From the NCBI GenBank assembly GCA_021018815.1, contig JAITYX010000016.1, positions 2,672,001-2,736,000 on the forward strand: a DNA stretch of 64,000 bases. The letters run 5' to 3'. The notes below the pieces were generated by a model. That model saw only the letters and a list, made by a program, of their open reading frames with translations. It did no database searches and had not been told where the DNA came from. How positions within the stretch are numbered: position 1 is the stretch's first letter; each line of letters opens with the position of its first letter. The DNA comes from Talinum fruticosum (lineage: Eukaryota > Streptophyta > Magnoliopsida > Caryophyllales > Talinaceae). The position numbers and the translations under genes were made by a program. Shown one piece after another: positions 41,502-53,724 of this stretch.

Positions 41502-42731
41502 ATGAACACCTTTTCTAGACCCTGGACCTTCTTCCTCCTCCTAGTTTTGCTGGTAATTTATCTTATTTCCCAATTCTTTTCAATTTTGTCTACAGATAAA
41601 TAGGTTGTGACCTCACACTTTTTATATAATTTTTTTAAAAAATTTAAATATAGTAATCTCATCTGGGATTGATCATATTCTTCATATCATGGATATACAT
41701 AATGTGAAAAACAGGGGTTTATGATCAAATGTATGATTTCTGATTTTCCTTGAAGTTTTTTTTTTTAGAAAAAAACCTATAAAAATGAGATATATGATTT
41801 TTTGCCCTGTTGGCTTATGGAATTTCAGGGCATCAATGAAAACCTTGCAAGGGAAATAGCAAAAGGAGCAGTAAAGAACATTAAAGTTACATATGATTCA
41901 GAGAGAAAAGATGATGGTAATCTATGGCTCAACCATGGCCATGATGATGTTGATGACCATAGCTGTCAGAAACAGAAGATGAATAACCATGATGAGCATA
42001 TGCATGCATATACATCATCACCGTCATCAACCCACATGGATCTTTCAGTGAACTTATTCTTCTTCTTTGATGACCTAAAAGCTGGGAAAAAATTCCCCCT
42101 CTATTTCCCCATCAAAAACCCATCAAAAATTCCCCGCCTCATCCCAAAAGAGGAAGCAGATTCAATCCCTTTTTCACTTGCCCAACTCCCCCAAATCCTT
42201 GAATTCTTCTCATTTTCTCAAGGTTCTCCCCAAGCCAAAGCCATAAAAGACACCCTTGAAAGCTGTGAACTCCCTCCAATCAAAGGAGAAAAGAAATTTT
42301 GTGCCACCTCTTTGGAATCAATGCTTGATTTTGTAGGTCAATTCTTTGGATTAGGCACCAATTTCAAGGTTTTGACAACTGCCCAGATGAAAAACTGGGC
42401 CACCCATTTCCAGAATTACACCATTTTGGAAGATCCAAAAGAGATCTCAACTAACCATATGGTGGGTTGCCACCCTTTACCTTACCCATATGCACTATTC
42501 TATTGTCATGGGCAAAAGAAGAGTCATAATAGGTTGTTTGTAGTCACAGTTGAGGGTGAAGATGGGTTTCAAATTGAAGCTGTTGTGATTTGCCACATGG
42601 ACACATCAAAATGGGAGCCCGATCACCCCTCGTTTCGTGTGCTCGGAATCGAACCTGGGACATCCCCTGTATGCCATATTCTTCCTCAAGATAGTATGGT
42701 CTTTGTTTCATCCACAACTGCTGTTAAGTGA
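41502..42731 (+). CDS. BURP-domain protein BURP-A, two exons
   Basis: A secreted BURP-domain protein of 317 residues. Exon 1 (41502-41552) encodes a 17-residue signal (MNTFSRPWTFFLLLVLL). A phase-0 intron of 276 bp runs from GTAATT to TTTCAG. Exon 2 is 41829-42731. After a His/Asp-rich spacer (about residues 50-90) the BURP domain runs from about residue 92 (NLFFFFDDLKAGKKFPLYFP) to the end. It holds the conserved FCATSLESMLDFV and the four CH motifs (CHPLPYPYALFYCH, ICHMD, VCHIL). BURP domains include copper-dependent peptide cyclases, and the CH histidines are the metal ligands. The spacer has no repeated Trp/Tyr core peptide, unlike fused precursor-cyclases, so any substrate would be a separate peptide. 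A plain USP-like cell-wall BURP role is the alternative. Confidence 0.93.
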
Positions 42732-42734
42732 AGG

Positions 42735-43945
42735 GGTATTAGGGTGGGTTAATTTTGTTGGGTATTATGTGCATCAATTACCTCTTTAGCTCTCTAAAGG
42801 GTACTTGAGAATAGATTTGATGCAATACTACTTGTAAATATATTAGGCTAAAGTCAGTTCTCTATGTTTTTAATTTTGCGATTGAGTTGTATCATCTTAT
42901 TTAAAAATTATCGTGAGATGGATATCCTAAATGCCCAACTTTTCTGTTCTTTTTCTTAATGCACTCATGTTACTTATGCGTAACTATATTATACTACTAA
43001 TTATTATCAAAGTGACTGTTGAGTTTGATTTTAATTCCTTTACTCGTGTCAACTTCGTAAATTTAAATTTTATTTTTATCATATCTTATTGTTATTTTTC
43101 CATTATTTTATTTTCCGTGGTACCTTAATCTGTTCATCTCTAAAGTCAACTAGGCTAGATATGCTTATCTTGTAGGGAATATAATAACAAGAAGAGATCA
43201 ACCTAATAATAGCAACAATAATCCAAGATTAGCAGTAGCCACAGTAATCTTTAAGCTTATTGCGAATTGCGGCAACCAAGTTTTGAGACTTTGGTTCTAG
43301 TACTAGTAATATAAACCTCAACCAATGTATGATCCAATTTTATAATATCATACTTATAATGATATTAAGTTGGCATATACAGTGATTAAACATGCTCGTT
43401 TAAAATTACATGTCTTTAATTATTTAACAAAAAAACTTTATAGTATACTACGTTACTGCTAGTTCTTATACAACACGGTCATCTATATAATCAAAAGACC
43501 CTTTCCTTATTCCAACTATCCTATATTTACATAAAACATATCCGATAATATTATCATTGTTTTCGTCTGAAAAGATTACTTCTCCTGGTTGAAAAATCAT
43601 TTCAACCATATATTAGTAAGAAATTGCATTTATCACTTACTGTTATCTTTTTCCAAGATTAGATGGTAAATATGGGATCTTGATCGGGAGTACCTTACAA
43701 TGTTTGTAGATCGAAGTCAAACTTATATCTCATAGATAAAAAGTGTTACCTAATATTAACCCACAAAGAATACAACTCTTGCATCAATTTTTTTTTTTTT
43801 ATTTATAAAAATTAACTCTAAAATTTTAATTAAGAGGACATATATGCCGAGTAATTTGAAGTAATTTAATATTTATAGTGGCTATCATTGGATATTTTGA
43901 AAATAATAAACTATCTATAATTTGGGTATTTCCTACTTGACCCAT
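42735..43945. other. Intergenic region between BURP-A and CLPP6
   Basis: The first 150 bp are the likely BURP-A 3' region. The rest is AT-rich, with a 13-base T run near 43,789, and no gene is seen. Confidence 0.5.
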
Positions 43946-43949
43946 ATAG

Positions 43950-44050
43950 TCAATACAAATGGGCCCAAACAGAAGACATTTAGCTCTCTTATTGGGCCCC
44001 TTGGGCCGAGTACTTATTGCATTCCCGGGCCCATGGAGTGCTTTGGCCCG
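43950..44050 (+). promoter_or_regulatory. Site II (TGGGCC) cluster in CLPP6 promoter
   Basis: Four TGGGCC motifs within 80 bp: forward at 43,960, 43,993 and 44,002, and reverse (GGCCCA) at 44,028. They lie 140-210 bp before the CLPP6 start. Clustered site II elements are known TCP-bound motifs in plant promoters of genes for organelle and growth-related proteins, which fits a plastid protease gene. Confidence 0.65.
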
Positions 44051-44167
44051 TTTGAAGAAGCTCCCAGTTTCGTTCTCCGGCGAGCCATCTCCATCCCAGA
44101 AGGGTACTCCACTCTCACTCCCAATCCCCCCTTCTCTCTCTCTCTCCCTCCCCTCGCTGAGCTAAAA

Positions 44168-47100
44168 ATGGTGGCATCGGCAATTTCAACGTCGTTTGCT
44201 TGCTCATATGTCGCTACTCGGACCAAAACGTCCCCGTTTCCGTTTTTCTCCCATAGGTAAATGAATTCGAGTTGTGTTTTTTCAAATTCGTTGCTAAATT
44301 TTCTATTTTTCCGTAAAATTTCTCATCTGATTGGAAAGTTTCGTTTTTTAATTTGCAGGAGCTTAAATAATTCAGTTGTCTGTGTATCATCCAACTCATC
44401 CAGCCACTATTATTCTTCTGATGCGGGTATCATCTCTGCCCACCTCCTAATCTTCTAATTTCCTGAGATTAGATTTAATTTTGTTGTTGTTTTCCTTGTT
44501 AATCTTGATTCTCAAAAACCCTCTATTGAAAAATTCAGTTGTAACAATGTTTATACTTCGAGCTGAGTATGATTTTGGTTGTAGTCTTTGGTGCTAGAAT
44601 GAATGGGGTGGTTACTTTGTCAAAATTATGTCTTTCACTTCCTTTTTATTTTCCCCTTTAATCAGGTATTCTATTATCAATTTAGTTTTTTTTGGTCTAA
44701 AAGAGAGAAGGTCAACTGGAAATTGTTGTTTCAACATATCAGTTTGCTTAAATTGGATAAGAGGGCTAAAAAATCCATCTGGGAAAAATGTGCAATCTAT
44801 CAATGGCTACCATTGAGTTAATTACTGGCCAATAAATTTGATATTACTAGTGTTGGAGAAGCCATAAATATATCATAACTAAGGTTGTGGGTCTCAACAT
44901 ATTCAAATTATTGTATTATTTGCATATGCTAAACTTGTGTTCTCTCTCTCTCTCTCTCTCTCTTTCTTGGTAAATTCAAGTTATCATATTGTTTCTTTGT
45001 ACTCATTCATGCTTGCAGGGAGCAATGGGTTCTCCCTAAAGCTTGACAAATCGGGCCTATGTAGTAGTAGTGTAAGGTATGTTCTTATCCTTGCTGATAT
45101 TCTATTTGGAAGTTTTGAGTCGGTGCTTTATGGGTTTGACGAGAAAATCCGACCCATGGATTAGTGTTGCACATGTGAACAGTGAACCAGTGCATTATGT
45201 GTATGTTCACATTTTGACATTAAGGTTGTTGAAACTTTGAACAGATAAGTCAGATTTACAGCAACTATGGTATCTGAGTTTTCTTTATCATGTATTGGAA
45301 GCTTTAGCTATCTATGTAATATGCTTCATCAGTATCTGCTTAAGAGTTAAGACGTAGACCTATATTGTGTAATTAGTAAATAAAATGGAGTTTACACACT
45401 TAAGCTTCCTCCTTGTCTCATTATATTTATATCTTATAACCATGACTGTGTATGTAGTTCTGGTGCATGTCATGTGAATGGTTGTGAAGTACCTATTGTT
45501 ATCCTTTGTGAAGTGCGAACTAGGCTGACATTATATTCTATTTACATGCTCTTTCTTTTTATTAACAGTAATGGACCTATAGAAGCCAAAAAGGGTAATC
45601 CACCCATAATGCCTGCTATAATGACACCAGGAGGGACGTTGGACCTTTCTACGGTATTATTCAGGAATCGCATAATATTCATTGGGCAGCCAATAAATTC
45701 TCAGGTGGCCCAGCGGGTTATATCGCAACTAGTGACTTTGGCAACTGTTGATGAAGATTCTGATATTCTGGTATTGTAGTTTATTTCATCCTATTAGTAT
45801 GCATTTTCTTGCATTTTCATTTTTATGTCCAGAGTAAAGGCAACTCTGGTTTTGTGGTTGATGCATTTGTTTTGACATTTCAGATATATCTAAACTGCCC
45901 TGGTGGAAGTACATATTCTGTGTTAGCAATTTATGATTGCATGTCATGGGTAAGCTGCAACTTTATATAAATTTGTGTGTGCATGATCTTTGGGTGATTG
46001 CTAATCTAAGAAAAGTGATAATATTTCCTGGGTTTTACTGCTGCAAGTGTATATTAGCAAAGGAGTGCTCAAAACGTTCTCCTAATACTGGAGACTTTTT
46101 GTTTTTCAGATAAAGCCAAAAGTTGGGACGGTTTGTTTTGGTGTAGCTGCAAGTCAAGGTGCTCTTCTCCTTGCTGGTGGAGAAAAAGGGATGCGCTATG
46201 CAATGCCAAATTCCCGCATTATGATCCATCAACCGCAGAGTGGATGTGGGGTAAGAGTTCGTTATGAAGTTTGGGCTTTTGACATGGGGTTATTTTGTGC
46301 ACTATTTCTTGCAATTTACAAAAAGTCGTTTTTGATTATTTAATAAAAGTAGTTCTTGTTTACCCTGCTGCTTTCATCGAAATTATTAGATGGCATGTAC
46401 TGTGTGTTTCATTTTTATTCTTATCACTTCCTCTGTAACCCGTTTTAATAGACATTCTCCCTATCTTTTCTATAACGTTTTCGTTTTGGATGTTTCCTAT
46501 CATCTATGATGTTTTAGTAATTATGTTGTTCGTAGTTTTTGTTATCTTTTGATTTTCATTTTCTTGTATAAAGTGTCGTTGCTTCTTTTGAGGATCATCT
46601 GTGATGAATTATGATTCAGCAACTTAATTTTGCAAGTCTGGTTTGATATATTAGATCTGTAACTGGATTGCTGTATGTTTGTTGTAGGGCCATGTGGAGG
46701 ATGTAAGGCGTCAAGTCAATGAAGCTGTTCAATCTCGCCATGTTAGTATCAGTTCCCTGCTCCTTACTTTCTTGCATGTCATCAATAGACAAACATGTTG
46801 CTAGTCAGAATATTTTTCTATTGAGACAAAGTTACCAAGGGTTGTAGCTAGTTATTTCCAATTGGCATTCTGAAATTTTTGCTCCATTTTTTTTTGTTTG
46901 AAATATTGGTTTTACTCATTTGTAAAATTTCCCAATCAATTCTTAGTGAGGATTATTGAAACTCGTTTGTTAGTAGGTTGCTTTGCACATATTCTGTGGC
47001 CAACTAAACTTTATTGTGGTTTATGTTGCAGAAAATTGACAAAATGTTTGCTGCATTTACTGGCCAGCCACTTGAAAAAGTCCAGCAATACACAGAAAGA

Positions 47101-47682
47101 GATCGTTTCTTGTCCGCTACTGAGGTAATGACAAGCAAGCTTTTATGGAAAAGTGAAACGCCAATCTTTAAACTGGCAATTTGGGGGCGGGAATTACCAT
47201 TTATAATTGAATTTTTATGTGGGAATCTACACGAGCATTTGCTTTAGAAAACATATGATTCGCCGCATTCCTTGTCAGATGCATGTTGAAATGCTTGGAT
47301 GTTAGATATAAATGTGTGAGTGTAAGTTAAATTATCACCTTTCTAATCACTCTAGAATACTTTAGTTTACCAGAAAAGCAACAAAACCAGTAGGAGAACG
47401 GAACTTCTTGAGCTGAATGAGCTTCTAAGTACCCAAGAGCATATTTCTTCTGTCTCTCTTGTATATAGTAATCACAAAAGAATTACACTGAAGTGCTCCT
47501 CATGGGAATAGGTATATGAGTATAATTTTTAGGATGATTTTTGTTAGCATTTTCGATTCTCTTTTCCATAGTATTACTACTTACATGTTTCTTTAGATTG
47601 AGTCATAACTTGTGTTGATCCTTTGCTTTTACAGGCTATGGAATTTGGTCTTGTAGATGGCATATTGGAAACAGAGTACTGA
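44168..47682 (+). CDS. CLPP6: Plastid ATP-dependent Clp protease proteolytic subunit ClpP6, nine exons
   Basis: A nuclear-encoded serine protease subunit of the chloroplast Clp core, which degrades stromal proteins with ClpC/ClpD chaperones. Exons: 44168-44256, 44359-44426, 45019-45076, 45569-45770, 45884-45949, 46110-46250, 46688-46741, 47032-47124 and 47635-47682, total 819 nt, 272 residues. All junctions are GT-AG and phases agree. The Ser-rich N-terminus ([20 protein letters not shown]) looks like a transit peptide. The catalytic triad is intact: Ser176 ([10 protein letters not shown]), His201 (RIMIHQP) and Asp250 (YTERDRF), with spacings of 25 and 49 that equal those of E. coli Clp[21 protein letters not shown] and the end [12 protein letters not shown] match the ClpP6 branch rather than ClpP3-5 or the Ser-lacking ClpR proteins. 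It sits inside the OSP/BURP cluster with no obvious functional tie. Confidence 0.96.
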
Positions 47683-47689
47683 ATCAATT

Positions 47690-49342
47690 GATGCATTTGG
47701 CATTGCAAGGCTGTTTTAAGGCTCTTTGTTGGCATTGTATCAGAAGTATATGAAATTTTCTATTATCAAAATCAATCAGTAGTGATAAGGCGTGACATGT
47801 TTAGTTATATTATCCTTTTTGGAGGGAATTAGTCAGTCATTTTCCATGTAAATCTTCTGAAAGTAAATTAGACTCAATTGTTGTTATTCTTTTTTTATTT
47901 TTTGAAATGGAGGTGTAAACCCACGCATTATCGTCATGGTTGAACTGGAATCTAAAATTAAAGCTTTAAAATAAGGTGAAAGCCATATATACTTTCTCTT
48001 TTGCCCAATTGTTAATTGAGTTATGTCGGCCAGGGTAACAGAAAGGCTATAGCAGGAGCTGAACAGGAAGACCTGATTCATGTGTGTAGGGTAATACTGT
48101 GAATGCTCCTCCATCTTATTCCATGAAGGAGTCAAGTTCTCCACCAACTATGTCTTTGGAGCCAGAACTAGCTGAGAGTGCCGGAAAAATGGAGGTAACT
48201 CAACCCATTAGTCTTTCGGTGAAAAGCTGCAAGTACAGGAGGAGAAAGCAGAGGGGACGAAAGGGCGGAGGATTGGGGTTAATGTCACTTTTCTAGAAAT
48301 TTCGAGCAGTCTAGGTCTCATGGATATTGTCAAAAGCAAGAACTCAATCTGGAAAAATCGCAAGACTTGCTGAATTTGCACCAGAAGAGATAAGAGTTCT
48401 AAGTGCAGGGTTTGCTTGCTCTTATCCAAAACATCATATGTGACAACCATTTGATCCCAGGAGTTGATTGTTGTCTCAAATTTCTTTAGTTGTTGGCATC
48501 AGCAAAAAACTTTTAAAAACCTGCACATTCTTCATGTTTACGCATTCTTTCTAGTTTTTGATTGGAAGAGCAAGCAAGAAAGATTTTGTGATAACAGAAG
48601 ACGTTCTCTCTTGTCCTTCCATGGCCGACTTCTTAGGGTTTAAAGGCTGGATAAGCTTTTGTTGACAAACCTTCATCTTCCTCTGGTTGGGGTTTGCCAC
48701 TGGGAGATTGTTTGGTGGGTTCTTTCTTGGTTCAAGAGGAGACTGGGAGTGAAAGATACCGGTGAACTGAATGCAAACTCTTACAAACTTCACTAATTTT
48801 TGCGTTCCTTATGACATGCATGCTATTACAAAAAGCACTCTAAAGTCGTTTATAGACTCCCACCTTGTCAATGAACTGTGAAGATCAAATTAATCTAAGG
48901 TTATATATTTTAATGACATACATTCTTCCATACAAGTATCTAAAAATCATACAAATGTGTAGTATATTATACAACAATGAGGATCATATTCAAAAAAACA
49001 AAAAAATTCAAAATTGACATAGAAAGTTTCCCGATGTTAAGTCAAAATTCAGATTATATTGATCTTGCATCTACTTTATACCACAAGTAAAAAAACAAAA
49101 GAAAAAGAAAGACGCATGATCTCATGAGATAACGGACTAATCAAATAAGATGACTTCATGAATTTATTAAGTTCATACAAAACATTAAAACATCCATCTA
49201 CCACACTAATAGATGGCCACACACGACCTGAACTCAAAAATACTGTTCAAACAAAGCACACGCACGTACATGTACACACACATAAGACTCAAAAATTGCA
49301 GACAATGCCAACTAGTCCATGAGCTGCCCCGATACAAACTCA
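47690..49342. other. CLPP6 3' region and unrecognised sequence
   Basis: The first 200 bp are probably the CLPP6 3' untranslated region. From about 48,050 to 48,830 the composition is less AT-rich, and short frames read well on both strands (plus: RRRKQRGRKGGG near 48,238; minus: NPKKSAMEGQERTSS near 48,600). They are broken by stops and I do not recognise the family. It may be a decayed gene or repeat. The rest, up to OSP2, is AT-rich. Confidence 0.4.
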
Positions 49343-50659
49343 TTAGTCACTGTACACAGAAACATTAGGTATGGGCTCGAAGTCATCCTTATATGACTTC
49401 TTTGACTTTGCTCCATCAACGTGTGTGTTGCAATCTTCTTTGGTGGATTTGAGTTGGTTTGGACTAACATCGTCATGGTAAACTGAGACATTGGGTCTGG
49501 GTTCAAACTCATCAGCAAATAATCTGTCTCCAGTAGACTCATGTTCTTTCACTTCAACAATCTCAACAGGGCCAAGACTCAACAGCCTTTCAATTGCTTC
49601 AGGCATAGGTTGATCCTTCATCATCTCTCCCCAGTATTTTCCAAGGTCTTTTCTTCCGTCACTTGTGCTTACAAACTTTCTCAAAATAAAAAGGTTGAAA
49701 GAAGGGAAAAAAGCACAAAGTAAATATGTTACAAAAAAGAAGAATAATATGATGCAATTTTTTAAAAATAATTTTTTTATTAGAATTGGAATGTTTATAT
49801 ATATTTTTATGAGTATTTTACCTATAAAGTATATAAATCGCAGTAATTAGCTATATGAAATTAATTGTGGTAATATTTTATGAGTTCATTAGAATGTGTG
49901 CATGCTATATATGAGTCAACTATGACACAAAACTGTACTTTAAAATAGTAAAATAATATCATAGGTATTTTCCAAAAAAAAAAAGAAAAAGAGAAAGGCA
50001 ATATGCATATATGAATAAACTGTTATACAAGCTACCTTAAAAAGTAGTTATAGTATCCTAGTTTTTTCGAAAAAAATCGATATGAATGCAAGGTGTGGTA
50101 TAATTAAGGATTATAAGCTATTAGAACCTTTATTTTATTTGCGACTTTATATTTCATATTTTATCAATGTTGTTAAAAACTTATCTATATAAAAATTGTC
50201 GTTCAAAGTTTCGATTAGAAAAGATATAAAAGGCTATTCCATGTTCTTTAAATTATTTGCATGGTTTGATAAAATGCAAATATTAAAAATTTAGTTTTCC
50301 ATCAGAATTTGACTATGGTCAATGTTAATTATACCATTAGCTTTGAAATAAGAGGTACTAATATCTCTAAATAATTTAGACTAACCATCATTTTGTTATT
50401 CAACCTTGGAAAAATAAGTAGTATTGATTGACTATTTAGAATATAAATGTAAATATATATTATTTCTTTTTTTTAATTGGTAAATTATAACACATGCAGA
50501 CAGCTTTAAGGAGAATAGGATTCTAATCTTCTTTGTAAAAATCAGTACTATTAAGCTATAAAAAGGACTATATATTATTTTTTTCATTAAACAAAACTCT
50601 ACACTTACCATTGTTATTTGTTTTTACTTAAAAAATTTTCCTTGATTGTTTCTTTATTG

Positions 50660-50722
<63 letters not shown>

Positions 50723-51105
50723 ATTCGAAAAGTGAGGATTGTATTATTTCAAATGAAGTTTCACAGGGGTTTGAACATCCCATGGAAAATCATCTACATA
50801 CAAATGTTCTTCTTTATTAGAAGGAGAAAGTCTCACATATAGATGAGCCACATTATTACCCTTTGTTTTTTTAATCCAATATTACCCTCTTTTTTAACAT
50901 GATTAGCATAAAGAGAAAAATAAAAAGGGAAAAAAAATCAAGATGAAGTATAACAGAATCGGAATCATTAATTATTCAAAGCTGGAATGGGAATCTAAAA
51001 TAGATTATACGATGCAAAATACTAACAAATGGAGATTTGGATTAAAATTCATACCAAAATGAGAGAGAGAAGGAAGATGTGGGAGACTCTGACGTGGGAC
51101 TCCAT
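49343..51105 (-). CDS. Organ-specific protein (DUF2775) OSP2, two exons, two Tyr-ended repeats
   Basis: A secreted 127-residue protein. Exon 1 is 51105-51055 (MESHVRVSHIFLLSLIL, a signal peptide). The phase-0 intron of 1,379 bp (GTATGA to GAAAAG) contains a TA microsatellite. Exon 2 is 49675-49343. The conserved family block GRKDLGKYWGEMMKDQPMPE lies at residues 24-43. Two repeats follow: EFEPRPNVSVYHDD (73-86) and DFEPIPNVSVYSD (115-127, ending at the stop). They are separated by a linker with a single Cys (KEDCNTH). Identical NVSVY segments in both repeats, in an acidic D/E-F-E-P context, are consistent with a precursor peptide whose Tyr is modified. The first exon and upstream DNA are closely related to OSP3. 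The precursor role is inferred; family membership is clear. Confidence 0.93.
50663..50714. repeat. (TA)n microsatellite in OSP2 intron
   Basis: About 26 TA units within intron 1 of OSP2, followed by GTATGTATAT. It is likely polymorphic and has no coding meaning. Confidence 0.95.
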
Positions 51106-51184
51106 ATCAGAATATTATAAGCTGAAATATTCAGAATTCAATCTCAGAAAATGCTTAGAGCGGAATGACTCCAATCTACCGATT

Positions 51185-51205
51185 TGGGCACCTATTTATA
51201 AGGAC
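51185..51205 (-). promoter_or_regulatory. TATA box of OSP2
   Basis: On the minus strand the sequence reads CCTTATAAATAGGTGCCC, about 90 bp before the OSP2 ATG at 51,105. The same arrangement recurs upstream of OSP3 (CTCTATAAATGG near 57,865) and pseudo-OSP4 (TTTTATAAAAGC near 60,315), within flanks that align between copies (GGAATGACTCCA at 51,162 and 60,280, GGAATGAATCCA at 57,833 on the plus strand). Confidence 0.7.
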
Positions 51206-51319
51206 AAGGATGACAGAAAGGCTGCTCTTCAAGAACTCGTGAATCATGCTTTAACCAATCAGATCCTCTGTGATTTTAGCTTGTTTAATGATCAAACCAT
51301 TAAGGTTAATTAATTCATA

Positions 51320-52003
51320 TTAGAATACTTATGGGCTTCCTTTTTTTTTTTTTTTTTTTGGCCATTGATGGATAATCCATTGGTAAGAGTCGATTAATAG
51401 ATTATCGCATCTTCTAACGTTTTCAATTTTTTAAAAAAAATAAAAAGTTGCCCACTTAAACCAACCTACTGGCATGTTTCGGCATTTATAACAACATTTG
51501 TAACAATTAATAACTGATTGTAATAATTCATAACAAGTCATAACAGTTAACAGCTAGTTTTTAACAGGTAAAATAAGCATACGCTATATAGATATGAGAA
51601 ATAATATAGATGTATATTTATTCCTTTTTTTATTATTATTTTTGGTTTGTTTACACCAAATCAAATAGTGCAACGAATTTATCCTGTGGTATCATAATAT
51701 AACTAAATCATGATTTAATAAATTGTCAGTCAATGTGATACAAAATCCAACATGAACTGATTGAGTGACATCATACATGAGATTTACGTAAATGTTGTAT
51801 AAATCTAATTTTAGCTACTTAATATAAGAAAAAAATGATTTATTACATAAGATGGGGAGTCTTTGCAATGTTGAAATTTTAGTTAAGATGATTTTATATA
51901 TAAATCATGTAAATTAAAACAATAAAGATAACTAAACACGGTTGTTTAACATGTTACATGTGCTGGCGGCTCTCAGGTCGTCATGACCTACAATAGATAG
52001 CAT
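51320..52003. other. Intergenic region
   Basis: No gene seen. It contains an 18-T run near 51,342 and AT-rich sequence up to the transposon at 52,004. Confidence 0.5.
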
Positions 52004-52655
52004 TAGGGATGACAATGGGTCGGGTCCGATTGGACCCAAACTTATTTAACTTTTTAGACTTGGACCCGGACTCGACCCGGACCCGACGGGTCTGTAAAAT
52101 TTGGACCCGGACCGGACCCGGTGGGTCCACGGGTCCACGGGTTTTAAACAAGTCTTAAACGGTCTACTATATTTTTATCATAAATAAGTTTAAAAATCAA
52201 TATTTTGTACCCTATTTTAATATTATTGTAAATTTACAAGTAATTTTGTTACATATAACCTCTTTAGCATTATACTAATCTATCTATCAACCAATCTATT
52301 GTACAAACAAAAAACTTAGTTCATACAAATCGAATACACCAATATATTAAACACAAAGTTCATCAAAGTTTGACAACACAAAGTTCAAAGTCCATCAAAG
52401 TTTAACAACAAATTGTAGGAAGGGTTTCCAAATTGCACCGAGTCCAAATTTGCATGAATACTACTTGTTAGAATTTTTCAAAAAAATAAAATTAGTGTTC
52501 GGGTCTTAAACGGGTCTCGGGTCGGGTTTGGGTCTTGTTTTTGAGACACGGACTCGACCCGGACTCCATCGGGTCCAAATTTTTAGACCCGGACCCGATT
52601 AAATGGGTCGGGTCCGGCGGATCCGGGTCGGGTCCAGGACCCACTACCATCCCTA
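52004..52655. mobile_element. hAT-like non-autonomous element with GGGTC-rich ends
   Basis: The element is 652 bp. It starts TAGGGATGACAATGGGTC and the complement of its end starts TAGGGATGGTAGTGGGTC, imperfect terminal inverted repeats. The flanks are GATAGCAT (51,996-52,003) and GATAGCAC (52,656-52,663), an 8-bp duplication with one mismatch, as for hAT elements. Both subterminal zones are full of GGGTC/GACCC words, while the middle is AT-rich. There is no transposase. Confidence 0.85.
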
Positions 52656-52669
52656 GATAGCACAGAGTA

Positions 52670-53720
52670 ATTTTAACCGACCGAGGCATATTATTCTGAT
52701 TTAGGCCAAAGATATACTGAATTTGTCGATCCTAATTCCTTTCCAATTGTAAGCGTTTTAAGATAAAAAGTATTTCCCAATATATATATTCAATTTTCTC
52801 CCATACCCATTTTTTTTTAAAAAAAACTTTTGTCGTAACAAAATCATGATTAAGCTGCGGGCGGCTTTTGAGGTGGCAATAATTCACCAGCTCCATCAAA
52901 GTAAGAATCTGATTGGTATCACTCTGTCCCTACAATTAAAAATAAATTTATATTGTACTGATTATTACTTTCATTGATTAATTAGCTCAATTATTATTTT
53001 GAATCCATTTGGTGTTGTAGCTAAATGGGCATGTGGCAGTTGGGAAAATCTGTTAACTGTTATCTCAAGTCATTTCAAGATTCTGGAGTTTTTGCCAAAC
53101 TTTTGGCCCACTCTAAGGGTCATAATCTCGCATAATTTTGTAAATATCTTTGTTAATTTTATTCTGAATTTACTTGCATCTTGTACATGTATGCCCTGAT
53201 GAGAAGAATTTGTTGTTTTTTCCTTTTTTTTTTTTGAAGCTATACTGAAATGATTCCAATTGAATTTGTAGTGAAAAACAACTCAATCCCTTGTAGATCC
53301 GAGTGTGTATATCTCTACTCATCATGTGTCCATTATCAACCTTGTGGACAAAACTGTGAGGGGCTCTGTGGATAGGTTAAGTTTGCCTACCTATCTCACA
53401 TGAATCATTCAATACTTTTGTTCTTTACTCTTAATGATATGAAGGTGGGCCATTTTTTGTTTAGATATCATGGAGTATAATTGACTTGAGTTTATCTTTT
53501 TATTATAATGATACAAATTATGGTAAGACAATGAACATCGAAGCTGAATGCCATAGTCCTCCATTGAAATAGGTCACTCTATTCTAATTTTATGTGTCAA
53601 GGAGTTTAGTTGGGCTACCTCTAAAGGTAAGGAATCGAACATTTTGTGGTTGTTTGTTGGACTAGTTTTAAAGTAATATTTGATTTACCTTGACTTATTG
53701 GCCAATTAATTATGACAAAA
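52670..53720. other. Intergenic region upstream of pseudo-BURP-B
   Basis: No intact gene. A short phrase GATATGAAGGTGGGCCA near 53,437 resembles the DMKxG part of the BURP start, which recurs at 53,728. It may be further debris of the same pseudogene. Confidence 0.4.
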
Positions 53721-53724
53721 AAAT

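Noticed and set aside
44603..44821. Open frames on both strands within CLPP6 intron 2
   Set aside because: Intronic; the exon structure on either side joins in phase without them.
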